Assembly: GCA_009602735.1 (NCBI GenBank)
Contig: WELA01006598.1
Location: 28,716 to 92,715, forward strand
DNA length: 64,000 bases
Reading direction: 5' to 3'
From: Mesotaenium endlicherianum
Lineage: Eukaryota > Streptophyta > Zygnematophyceae > Zygnematales > Mesotaeniaceae
Made by a program: the position numbers and the translations under genes. The notes beneath the pieces are model-generated. The model ran no database searches and was not told the origin of the DNA. It saw only the letters and a program-made list of their open reading frames with translations. Of the stretch, positions 45,302-55,143 are shown piece by piece; position 1 is the stretch's first letter; the number at the start of each line of letters is the position of its first letter.

Positions 45302-46981
45302 GTGCCCTGGTTACATGTGCAGGATGGCTCCCACCACGCAAAAGGAGGACAGAAAGCGCAAGGCAGAAGAAGCCAGGAGGACAATGGAGCAATACCAAAA
45401 GGAGCTGGCGCCGACGTCCTTCATCATAAGAGAACAAGGGTCCGCAGAAAACAAGAGGCAGCAGAAGAGGCACAGAGGAAGAAGGATCAGGAAGCGGAAA
45501 ACCTCAGGAAAGCTGAGGAGGAGAGACAGAATAAACAACAAGAAGAAGCGGCAGCGACAGAGGAGGAGAGAATGAAAAAGGCTGAAGCGGACAGGCAGAA
45601 GAGCTTGGCCACTTACAGGTATACTGTGGTGGGTGGCCAAAACTTTGATGACCTGAAGAAAGCATTGCTGGCAGCCCAGGAGATCAACAAGCTAGAACAG
45701 ACAACACTGCTACAGGGGGAAGGGGCTGCAGCACTGGATAGGTACATCGAGACACACACTGGTGTGGTACTCTACGAATATTATGCCAAGATGGTGGGCT
45801 ATACAGCAGAGCAGGCCCGGTACCTTGCAGATGATTCAGAGAACAAGCCGGTCCCAATACCGGGAATAGTGGGAGATCAGAGACACACCATGATGGTGAG
45901 CATGCGGCCCGATAGCTATAAGGATACAGTATTCTACCTCACACTACTGCCAGCTTACAATGAAGTTGAGAGAAGGAGCTGGGAGTACTTGGCCAGGGAA
46001 GCAGGACATCAGATGTTCTCTCCCCACTGGTTCCCGTATAAACTGCGGAAGGCTGAGCACGGACCCCAGTACTACCAGCAGCCAACAGACTGGAGGTGGA
46101 TGACCGTCACAAACAAAAAGCAGGAGTGTGACCGAGCCCAACCGGATGACTTCCACTATGGCCTGGACGGCTACCTCATCCTACCACCTCACATTGCCCC
46201 TTGGGACCCCAGGCTGAATGGCTGCCTGAGCAAAGAGCACAGGAGGAGGGGGAGAGACTACTTCTCTAAGGGGAAGCATGCTTTCGTCAAATGGGCGAAG
46301 AATGCAGGCCGGATAGATATCAGCAGGTTGAAGGCAAAGCAACCTCAAGCGCGCCCTAAGAAAGGGAGGTCAGTAGACTACTCCATGTCTACCAGGGAGC
46401 AGGACGACTTAGTGGACAAGACTCCTACCCTCTCAGAGGAGGAAGATGAGGAGGAAGAGGAAGAAGAACAAGGCACAGGAGAAGCATCAGGACCTGGTAC
46501 TCAGGACCCCCAGGGGCAGGCAAGAGCATGGCTTTCTCAGGAGCCAAGATCAAGAATATGGCATTTGACCTCGACCCTGGAGGTAACTGAACCGCGCACT
46601 CGCTCCCCCAGCCCACTTGCCCAAGCAGGGGAAGAAGCTGATCTGACTGTACTTGGCAGCAGACGAAGGCAAAAATTCCCAGAGGACAGGGGTGCCAGAA
46701 GAGGGACACGCGGGGTGGCCAGAGGTATGCCGGCCTCTCCCTTCGCTCTGGGGCATGTACCTCTTGCCAATGTATTTCAGCACCCTACTGGAATGCCTGT
46801 CTATGTGGGGATCAACACCCAAGCGGTTGAAGAGCAGGCTACCATCCTTGGTTCTCCTCGAGGTCCAACTTTAGAACAAACGGGGTTCTTTAGAAGGCCA
46901 GCTGACAGACCTAGAGGGCTGTCCAGATCTAGGTCCAGATCTCAGTCTCCTGATCCTGAAGCCCCAGAAACAACCCCCTAG
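45302..46981 (+). CDS. Element C extra 3' ORF, unknown function
   Basis: An open frame of 559 codons lies between the chromodomain and the polypurine tract, the place an envelope gene would take. I see no signal peptide, transmembrane stretch or cysteine-rich ectodomain, so it does not look like env. Residues about 50-105 are Lys/Glu/Gln-rich and likely coiled coil (NLRKAEEERQNKQQEEAAAT). About 110-330 is a globular-looking domain with many aromatic residues (YLTLLPAYNEVERRSWEYLA, DDFHYGLDGYLILPPHIAP). About 385-400 is an acidic run, and the C terminus has RGLSRSRSRSQSPDPEAPE, an RS-type tail. I recognise no family. Notably open in an element whose gag and pol are heavily broken. An overlapping frame at 45,324 (MAPTTQKEDRKRKAEEA) may hold the natural N terminus. 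Confidence 0.7.
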   Translation: MPWLHVQDGSHHAKGGQKAQGRRSQEDNGAIPKGAGADVLHHKRTRVRRKQEAAEEAQRKKDQEAENLRKAEEERQNKQQEEAAATEEERMKKAEADRQKSLATYRYTVVGGQNFDDLKKALLAAQEINKLEQTTLLQGEGAAALDRYIETHTGVVLYEYYAKMVGYTAEQARYLADDSENKPVPIPGIVGDQRHTMMVSMRPDSYKDTVFYLTLLPAYNEVERRSWEYLAREAGHQMFSPHWFPYKLRKAEHGPQYYQQPTDWRWMTVTNKKQECDRAQPDDFHYGLDGYLILPPHIAPWDPRLNGCLSKEHRRRGRDYFSKGKHAFVKWAKNAGRIDISRLKAKQPQARPKKGRSVDYSMSTREQDDLVDKTPTLSEEEDEEEEEEEQGTGEASGPGTQDPQGQARAWLSQEPRSRIWHLTSTLEVTEPRTRSPSPLAQAGEEADLTVLGSRRRQKFPEDRGARRGTRGVARGMPASPFALGHVPLANVFQHPTGMPVYVGINTQAVEEQATILGSPRGPTLEQTGFFRRPADRPRGLSRSRSRSQSPDPEAPETTP

Positions 46982-47093
46982 GTGACAGGCTGAAAAAGCA
47001 GCTAGTGGGGGAGGCTGGTCACGTTCAGTTCCCTGACCAAAAACTTCTGCAGTTTAATGTTGTCGAGGGGACAACAAGTTAAGTTGGAGGGAT
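46982..47093 (+). other. Element C 3' noncoding end and polypurine tract
   Basis: Short stretch ending AAGTTGGAGGGAT against the 3' LTR. The purine run is the likely plus-strand primer. Confidence 0.65.
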
Positions 47094-47829
47094 TGTAATG
47101 AATCAGTATATTAGTAGATATAATACTCATTTAAATATAATAGTTATTTAAGTTCAGCCTGCTGAACTCTAGTTAATAATCAGTCTGCTGGACTTTATAT
47201 TTCATATCAGTTTAATGACTCAACCGAAAGCAGCAGGCTGAAGTCAGCTTAAGTCAGCTTGCTGACACATTCTTTGACAGCCAGCTGACTTCCGTACTCG
47301 GTAGCAGCGAACTGCCTCGATATGCATCTAAGTGTGGTATGCTAGATGAATGGCCAGATGACATCCCTATGATGGATGGCGATTCGGGATGATGGGAGAT
47401 GGTGGTGGATTTGGTTAATCGAGGTCCTACCAACGTGGTTAACTCCCGGGTAGGCGGTGCCATTGCACGGGCCGTTGAACAGTAAACTCATTCCCTGTAC
47501 ATATGCTAGGCATTGCTCTCGAGTTCGGCATTCGGAAATGAGGCCAACTCTCTTGTACAGCTTACTGAGAGAGATCTGAATCCAAGGCTAGAAGCCATTG
47601 ATACGCACTGTCTTCCAACCTTTCTTATGTATGAGTTTACTGATTGCATTATTGATGCTAGTTTACTTGCATTTGACTTACGAGTATTATTCACTGCTAG
47701 TGTGTGGTCCTTTGCTGTTAATTCAATTAACAGAAAATACCATGAAAATACCATGAAAATACCATAAAAAGTTACTTGCTGATATATAGATCTTTATTAA
47801 TCGCCTAATTGGTAAGTCGATTCATTTCA
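47094..47829 (+). repeat. Element C 3' LTR
   Basis: 736 bp, TGTAATGAATCAG...TTCATTTCA, followed by GGGGA. Confidence 0.92.
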
Positions 47830-47834
47830 GGGGA

Positions 47835-49280
47835 AGACCCTTTACGCTGATCACAGATCACTCGCCGTTACTTTGGCGGATGAAGAATGGAGACCTCACT
47901 GATAATTTGGCTCGCTGGGCTCTCAAGCTCCAGGAGTAGCAGATGACGGTGATGCATCGAGCAGGTGTACTCTACAACAACGCCGATGGACTCACCAGGG
48001 TCCCGGACCCATCCTCAAACGACAGAACAGGAGCTCAAGAAGACAAAGATCTGTGCAGCCCAGCAGAGTTGGCAGCCTGCCTGGCCAAAATGGCTAGAAT
48101 GGTAGCGTCAGGAGAAGCTGAGCCTCTACCCCTGTTCAGTACAGAGATCTGGAAAGATCAAGCCACTATGCACTGGCTGAAGACGGGAGTCCACATGGAG
48201 GGATTATCTGTGAAAGAGAAGGACCAAGTGAGCCATTGAGATAAAAAGTTTTGCTGGAAACGCAATAACCTTTTCAAGATTGAAGAAACTGGTCAGGAGA
48301 AGTTCGTGCCAGAATCCACCAAAAGGCAAGCTCTGGTGCAGGAAGTGCACGAGAATATTGGACACTATGGTGTCAAGAAGCCATACAGTCTTCTGGAGCT
48401 GTCTTACTGGTGGAGGGCCATGAAGCAGCAGTGTGAGGATGTGATCAAGGCCTCCCAAAGCTGTGATCGCGTCAAGGCTGGTTTTACACAGCAACATCCA
48501 CACCTGCAACCTCTGCCAATCATGGACCTAGGCTATCGGTGGAGTTGCGATCACGCAGGAGAGGTATCGCTGTCCAAGAGAGGTAACAAGTACATTATAG
48601 TCATGATTGAGCATTTCTCTAAGTGGATAGAGGTTGTGCCTCTACCTGCTAAGGAGAGCTTGGGGACCGCGGAAGCGCTCCTCAACGGTGTGATTGAACG
48701 TCATGGAGCCCCAGCAGAAGTGCTGACAGACCAAGGGTCTGAGTTCCAAGGATCTTTTTAGAGACTCTCGGGCAGATGCTTCATTGACCATCGCACTACG
48801 TCTAAAGACCACCCACGAGCAGATGGTCTCGCAAAACGGATGGTGCAAACCATTAAGTTTGCTTTGCGCAAACTTTGCCTTGAGCATGACAAGCATGATT
48901 GGGATCTGGCTCTGCCATGGCTGGTTATGGGTTACAGATGTAGCAAGCAAGCTGCTTTGGCGAATTACTCGCCTTATCAGATTTTGTTTGGCAGAAGTCC
49001 AGTTGTGCCCAGCAGCATCAAGCAGGAGATTGAGCAGGTGAAAGACCTGGACAACCCTGATGAACTGCTAAAGGTTATGGTACGCCGCAAGGCGTTATTT
49101 GAGCGCATGATGCCTGTTGCCTTGGACAATCTAAAAATTGCACAGGTAAGAGACACGCAGCGTTATGCCAGGACGCGAGATGGGAGCTACCGTTTGCAAA
49201 CGACGCAAATCCAGGAAGGAGACTTCGTCTACCGTAAGCGCCAGACCAAGACCACCATCGACACCAGCTCAGTGCAGTGA
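47835..49280 (+). pseudogene. A2 RNase H end and integrase
   Basis: Resumes after element C with TLYADHRSLLLW-type RNase H sequence, then VMHRAGVLYNNADGLTR, the HHCC zinc domain (HENIGHYGVKKPYSLLEL, CDRVKAG), and the catalytic region from KRGNKYIIVMIEHFSKWIEV to YSPYQILFGRSPVVPSSIKQ. It parallels A1 at 11,163-13,300. Several breaks. Confidence 0.85.
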
Positions 49281-49594
49281 TTTTACGCGTGAAACATGCG
49301 TTCGACAATGGTTTGATGGAACTGGAAGCTCTTGCTGGTAAGACCATGAGAGATCACGTGCAGAACTGCTCGCTGTGCCATTTGCCAAATATCGATCCTA
49401 CGGTTAAAGCTATGCCCGAGGAATCGGTGCCAGCCACGCCTTGTGCCAGCTGCAAAGTGCTGGATGATCAAGAAGCAATGGTAACTTGCGATAAGTGTAG
49501 TGCCCGTTTGCACACCTTCTGCATTGGTGAAGAAGAAATTATGGCAGGACGGTGGGAATGTCCTGACTGCCTTCCTAAAATTCCCAGCCCTTGA
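49277..49594 (+). CDS. A2 integrase C terminus with PHD finger
   Basis: The last part of A2 pol. A C4HC3 PHD finger spans about 49,442-49,570, with all eight ligands kept: CASC, CDKC, H and C in LHTFC, and CPDC. The conserved tryptophan (GRWECPDC) is also present. The finger differs from A1 at several residues but at none of the ligands. This suggests the domain was under selection while the family was active. It is followed by a GAAAGGGAGGGG polypurine tract and the LTR. By position it replaces the chromodomain found in B, D-type, E and C elements. Confidence 0.82.
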   Translation: MILRVKHAFDNGLMELEALAGKTMRDHVQNCSLCHLPNIDPTVKAMPEESVPATPCASCKVLDDQEAMVTCDKCSARLHTFCIGEEEIMAGRWECPDCLPKIPSP

Positions 49595-49652
49595 GCTAGG
49601 AGATAGAAGCGTTCAGTGGCAAGGCAGGGACGCCTTAGTTGAAAGGGAGGGG

Positions 49653-50745
49653 TGTAAGGGAAACTGAGGATAAGCCAACTTTTCAAAAATTTCTACTTAG
49701 TGTTGGTAGTGTGGAACGAGGAACTGGTTGGGCATGGGAAGCATTGAGTGCGGGATGCTTCTCCGCATGATGCAAGTGCAGGAAGACCAGGAATGGGTCA
49801 AGCCCCCAGCTAGTCTGCCACCGACACACGTGCAAAGGTTGATCAACACGGTCGATTCCCCACGTGCAGCAACGCACCGACCAAACGACCAGGGAATTCC
49901 CGCACGCGAGAAGGACGGCCGACACGTCGACCAGGTTGAAGGCACACGTGCTGAGAAGCCACACACGTGCCAGGGGTCCGACGCTGTTAGGCACGACATA
50001 GGCAGGGGGTACAATGATAGGCAGGGGTAATGCAGGTTGATTTCGTTGACTTCTAAGTTGAATCATTCTATTCTATGCTTATCTTACTGTAATAAACCTA
50101 TATTTACTTTAGTCTTAAGTGGTTTGGACTGACACTGAATCTTTCTCCTAGACCTGATTTTATCCCTTGGTAACCTAATGGAACATCTATGTATTCTCTT
50201 TAGCCTAACTCTTAATTAAGCTGTATTAAGCTATTTAGGCATATAAAAGCTGAATCGGCTCTAACTAACGGCTTTTTACGCGTATGCCAGCTTTGCTATC
50301 TTTATGTTGGGGATTGGGTGGGTCAACTCTGCACTGTGTTAGTGCAGTTACATGCTTTCTGCTGGTTATGTTCTAGGTGAGTAGTAACTTTTGGGCGCAG
50401 CTGCAGCTGCTCCGCGAGTAAAATGTGCAATTAGGGATAGAATTTTGGTCAAGTTTGAGAGTGAAAGTTTTGCTTTTGTGATGTTCCCTCTTTTTCAAAC
50501 TTCAATTTGAGCTTGCTCAAATTATCAATTTGAATTGAAGGAGTCATAAAGTATGATATAATAATGAAATAGAGAATAGACTGTACATATATACAGAGTA
50601 TGATAATGAGGTACATGAAGATTGATAGGCAGGAAGTAGAAATGCAAAGAAAGCAAATTAGGCAAGACTATTGCAATGTTAGGAGATGTAAGAGGATGCA
50701 ATAAGAAAAATTAGCAAAGCATGAGCATTCAGATTAGGGAAGGAG
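49653..50745 (+). repeat. A2 3' LTR, partial
   Basis: Starts TGTAAGGGAAACTGAGG after the polypurine tract. It shares CACACGTGC-rich blocks with the other A LTRs, then the AT-rich middle block (50,040-50,640) found at 3,930-4,560. The downstream half seen in other copies is not found before the C solo LTR, so the end is uncertain. Confidence 0.65.
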
Positions 50746-51434
50746 TGAAATGAATCGACTTACCAATAGGCAATTAACAATTAACAAAAGATTTTTATAT
50801 CAGCAAGTAATTTTCATGGTATTTTCTGTTTATTGATGACACAGCAAAGACAATACACTAGCGATAAACAAAACTCATAAGTCAAATGCAAGTAAACGAG
50901 CATCAATCATGCAATCACTAAACTCATACATAAGCAAGGTTAGAAGACAGTTCGCATCAATGGCTTCTAGCCTTGGATTCAGATTTCTCTCACTAAGCGG
51001 TACAAGAGATTTGGCCTCGTTTCCAAATGTTGAACTCGAAAGCGATACCAAGCCTATGTACATGGAATGAGTTTACTGCTCAACAGCAAGTGCGATGGCA
51101 CCGCCTATCCAAGAGTTAACCACGTTGGTAGGATCTCGGATAATCAAATCCACAGCCATCTCCCATCATCCCAAATTGCCATCCACCTTAAGGGTGTCAT
51201 CCGGCCATTCATCTAGCATATCACACTTAAATGCATGACTAGGCAGTTCGCTGCTACCAAGTACGGAAGTCAACTGGTTATCAAAGAATGTGTCAACAAA
51301 TTGACCTAATGTTGACTCCAACCTGCTGCTCTCGGCTGAGTCATTAAATTGATTGTTACTAAAAGTCCAGCAGACTTAATTTGAATTACATATGTAAATA
51401 AATATTAAATCTCCCAATGTAATGTTTCATTACA
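50746..51434 (-). mobile_element. Solo LTR of family C, reverse orientation
   Basis: 689 bp from TGAAATGAATCGACTTACC to TTTCATTACA, the reverse of the C LTR. Flanks AGGAG and AGGAA are a near-match target duplication. Confidence 0.87.
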
Positions 51435-51439
51435 AGGAA

Positions 51440-52066
51440 CCTCTGACTACTTTCTACTCCTCTTTTTGGAGAATGCTAGGCTGAGCTGTTGCTGAGAGTA
51501 CTGAGCCAGTTCTCCACTATTTGGTAAGGCTATATTTGAAGCTGCTCGAGCTGCCTGTACTTTTGTATTGACCATATAGGGCTCCTTCCCTTTGTTGGAT
51601 TTCCATTATGATGTCACTTCGCACCCCCACATTAGCAGTTATTGAAGCTGCTCCTTTCTTCAACGAGTGTGCGCCAAATAACTTTGTGTCAAGACCTACT
51701 TTCTCAAAGCATTCCTGGCACCATTGATATACATGGGAAACTACCTTGCCTGAGAGCCTGCCTTATGCATTAATCTCCTGGATCAAGGGACTTGGAATTC
51801 CTACTCTGGACATTTTGCCAGTAGCCTGTAAAACATAGTCATTGGACACGGGATGGTGTGTGTGGCCCAGCTACGTTGTGAAGCCTGATCATTCTTGGCT
51901 CTAGGAATGAGGAGCCATATGGCTTCTAGCTCCTTCTATCTTATCACCTGGACCTTAGCTGTGGAGATGAGTTTGAGGTCTGAATACCTAAGTGCTGCAC
52001 TATACATGAACAGCAAGTACGTTGCCTTCATGAGGTTAACTATTGATGCTCCTAGAGGGGCATAAA
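51440..52066 (-). pseudogene. Tyrosine-recombinase fossil (Crypton or DIRS/Ngaro type)
   Basis: Minus-strand frames give signature pieces of a tyrosine recombinase in the right order. ATYLLFMYSAALRYSDLKLI is box I with the catalytic arginine, then WLLIPRAKNDQ. HSLKKGAASITANVGVRSDI is the box II histidine region, and a terminal segment follows. These enzymes insert Cryptons and DIRS-like elements through a tyrosine-DNA link. No terminal repeats or RT are seen nearby, so the element class is open. Broken several times and truncated by neighbours. Confidence 0.6.
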
Positions 52067-52791
52067 TGTTAGGTCATAGGGTTGTAGAGTGCAACTTTGT
52101 GGTCATTTGGATATAAAATTCGTCGAATTTGGTTAGGTATTGAGAAAGTGATGGATTCTCGAAGTTTAATTAATTTAAAGGTTGGTCGACGACTGCTCTT
52201 AATTCGCGGTGAGCGCGACCGTCGTATTGACTGACAACGTCAAGCAATCTGGGCCGTTAGAGTGAATTTGAACCTTCACGTAATTTTGGCTGACGCGGAG
52301 TGTCGACCAGATCGATTACCTAGAAGTTTTGGATTTGTCTAGCACGCCTAAGTTAGTATATTCTAGATATTTCGATGCATGCATGGGGACGTCAAATTGG
52401 CCCAACACGTCGGGTGAGGCTAATCTGGCCTACTCACAATATTTTGGAAGGGACGATATGACAAACACTTCAAAAAGTTGTTGCTAAGCAGCCTCCCTCT
52501 TAGAGGCGAGCAGTCGTCGTAGAAAACTATAAATAGGCATAACTTTTTCGAAACTGATCAAGTTTTACTTTTGTCAATTTTTACAGGTGTGTAATTACGA
52601 GGTCTTTATCCCATTTTATTTGTGAGACTTTCGTGCTACTTACAATGCTCGGTTTGTTTCCTAAACTTTCTTAGTGATATGCCGCTGCATTCTAGAGTAT
52701 GTAATATGTCGCTGCACTCTAGAGAATGATTGCAACTAGTTTGGTTCCTCGTGAGTCACTACGCTTCCACTAGGGCACTCTGCCCCTTTCA
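52067..52791 (+). repeat. E-type LTR, forward, beside element G
   Basis: 725 bp, TGTTAGGTCATAGG...CCCCTTTCA, clearly related to the E LTR (shared GCGGTGAGCGCGACCGTCG and GCACTCTGCCCCTTTCA). It reads opposite to the adjoining pol of G, so it is not in the position of a normal 3' LTR for G. Confidence 0.82.
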
Positions 52792-53720
52792 TCTAGGTTG
52801 CAAACTTTTGCCTTGGTCCTGCAGAAGAATGGCTCCCCCTGCGAAGTTTGATGCGTCTGTGATGATGCTGAAACAAAGCTCTGGACTGGCAATTGCCAAC
52901 ACAGGTGCTTGTGTCAACAACTCTTTAATCTTCTCATAGGCTTGTTGCTCCTTGTCACCCCATAGCCACTTCTCTTGTTTCTTCAACATGTCCGTGAGCG
53001 GTGCACACACCTTGGCAAAATCCTTCAATGAAGCGTTGTAATAATTCACCATGTCGAGGAAGCTCCTGAGTTGATGAATATCAACAAGTACCGGCCAATC
53101 TCCAACTGCTTGCACCCTCTTCTGCTCCACCTTGACTCCTAAAACTCCCACTTTGTGTCCCAAAAATTCGACTTCCTTAAGAAAGAAGTCGCACTTCCTC
53201 ATCTTTCCATAAAACTTCTGATTGCTTAAGACCTCCACACCTTCTTGAGATGCTCCACATGCTCCTCCAAGGTCTTCAAATAGATCAAGATGTCGTCCAA
53301 AAATACCACCACAAACTGGTCCAAGTAGGGCCTAAAGATACTATTCAAGAGTCCCATTAATGTAGCAGGAGTATTAGTAAACCCAAAAGGCATGACTGCG
53401 AACTTAAATAAGCCATAGCGAGTCCTGAAAGCAGTCTTTTGAACGTCTCCTTCCAAAATCCGTACCTAGTGATAGCCACTTCTCAAGTCAATCTTCAAAA
53501 AATACTTTACCTTGACAAGCTTGTCAATCAACTCGTCCACTCGTGGAAGTGGGTCCATGTTCTTGATGGTGATCTTGTTAAGTGCTCGGTAGTTAACACA
53601 CATCCTCATAGTCCCATCCTTCTTATTCACAAATAAGACTAGCGCTGCAAATGGAGACACGCTGGGTTGGATGAATCCTCTCTCCAACAACTTTGTCAGC
53701 TGCTTGTGCAACTCATTCAA
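52792..53720 (-). pseudogene. Element G reverse transcriptase and part of RNase H
   Basis: [58 protein letters not shown] and SIITDASNFAGGAILLQ appear in order on the minus strand. It is very close to element E. Confidence 0.83.
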
Positions 53721-54164
53721 CTACGCAAACGATTGTTGATAGGCGGGTCTCATTGGAGGCTCGCTCCCTTGTTCCAACTTGATCTTGTGCTCCATAGCTC
53801 ACTGTGGAGGTAATCCTGCAGATAGCTCCTCAGGAAGAACATACTTGAACTCTTCCAACTGCGCCTTAATTTGGACAGCCATCTCAGCAGGCTTCTTCTT
53901 CTCTCGAGCAGTTGGGCTCTGCTCCTTCTGAGCAAGGGAATCAGGCACCTCTACTTGCTCCTCCGGCAACGCGCGCTAGCCCCGACTTTTAAGATTTACG
54001 CTTGCTCTATCTGATGACCGGGCCAAGGCCACCAAAACAAGGTACATCTCCTTAACCTGACTCGCCCTGCATAGCTTCTTAACTTGCAATGTCGACAGAA
54101 GACAGTTACTTGTGGTCGTATCTACCTCCACCTCTTTTGATGTCTCCATTCGGCCATCACGCCC

Positions 54165-55140
54165 TTAGACTTTCACTTGTCCCGTGCTCCAGGGCACTTG
54201 AGGGTTGGCTTTCCTTAGCCACGGTTGGCCCAATATCATCTCTTGCTGACCTAGCTCTGCCTGCTCCATAACTTTCTTACTCAGGTTCCCCGCTACTTCC
54301 ACGTGAAAAGCTTCCGTAGGTACACCACACTTCAGTCTCTGCCCACTCGCCAAAATTGTCTCCTTAGGCTCATAATGCTTTTGCACAGGGATTTGCCACT
54401 CTTTCACCAGCTTCTTGTGCACAAAATTTGCACTTGCACCACTGTCGACCACACACTTTGCTTTGTTGTCGTCTACTCCTTCCACAATTAGAGGCTTGTC
54501 TACGTCTCATATTTTGCTTCTTGGCAGGTTCCTGCGGATAACCTCCTTGTAAGTTTCCTTCTTCACGCCAGTAGACACCCCAAAACGCCTTACTGGCTCC
54601 CTCCTTTTTCCTGCTGTTGAGATTGCTTTGCCTTCGCACGACAGTCTCAAGCAAGATGCTCAAGCTTGCCACAAATATAGCAGGGTTTTCTTGGCTTGAA
54701 ATTTTAATGCCTGCGCTGGTTTTGAACAAGTCCCAACTCCATAGGTACTGGGCCTTGTCCACTTGTGCTTGGCGCTTGAGATCCAAACTGTCGATATCCT
54801 CCAAAATTGTGGTTGCCCCACTGCCTCTGACTATGCTCAACAGCGCCGACCCTCTTTGCCAATGCCATCATTTCTCCAAGACTAGTGGGGTCCTTGAGTA
54901 CCACTTCCTTGGCTACAGTTGGCTAAAGGCCCCTCTTGAACTTGTCCATCATCCCCGACTTGTGCATGGATGGACATTTTGGGTACCAGCTCGTTGAAGC
55001 GCAATACATACTCCTAAACGCTTCCTCGTTGACTTAGGCGCACCAATAGATCTCGAGCGGTATCTTCGGGTGCAATAGGTTGAAATTGCCTCGTCAAGCC
55101 TTCAAAGAGTTGATCAACAGTAGCAAAAAATCTAGACAGC
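54165..55140 (-). pseudogene. Element G protease and gag C-terminal part
   Basis: Protease signature CVVDSGASANFVHKKLV with GQQEMILGQPWLRKANPQV. Upstream lies the end of gag, with FGSQAPSTSGQGPVPMELGL and a knuckle region. Very close to element E. Confidence 0.78.
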
Positions 55141-55143
55141 TGC

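Larger units (their letters stand above)
38381..47829 (+). mobile_element. Element C: Ty3/gypsy chromovirus with an extra 3' ORF, broken
   Basis: 9,449 bp. LTRs at 38,381-39,007 and 47,094-47,829, with GGGGA on both sides (38,376-38,380 and 47,830-47,834). Interior order: primer site, gag with CCHC, protease, RT, RNase H, integrase (one segment present twice), chromodomain, then an additional long open frame before the polypurine tract. Around ten breaks in gag-pol. Solo LTRs of this family occur at 12,345 and 50,746, and a longer relative at 55,144. LTR identity is about 93-95% by eye over the shared part. Confidence 0.93.
15215..50745 (+). mobile_element. Element A copy 2 (A2): methyltransferase- and PHD-bearing Ty3-type element, broken and nested
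   Basis: In order: LTR, leader and gag start, [element E], gag with zinc knuckle, protease fused to a C5 DNA methyltransferase, a long spacer, RT, [element F with piggyBac], a short RNase H piece, [element C], RNase H, integrase, PHD finger, LTR. Removing E, F and C leaves about 11.4 kb of A itself, long for a Ty3 element because of the extra domains and long LTRs. At least ten breaks apart from the insertions. It must be older than E, F, C and piggyBac. The right boundary is taken as the start of the C solo LTR and is uncertain. Confidence 0.82.

Noticed and set aside
45302-46981. Envelope gene making element C an errantivirus-like element
   Set aside because: No signal peptide, no hydrophobic membrane span and no furin-like or fusion-peptide pattern; charged and RS-rich instead.
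45302-46981. A host gene that happens to lie between pol and LTR
   Set aside because: It sits inside the element between chromodomain and polypurine tract, in the same direction, and inside the target duplications. Capture long ago is possible, but it is now part of C.
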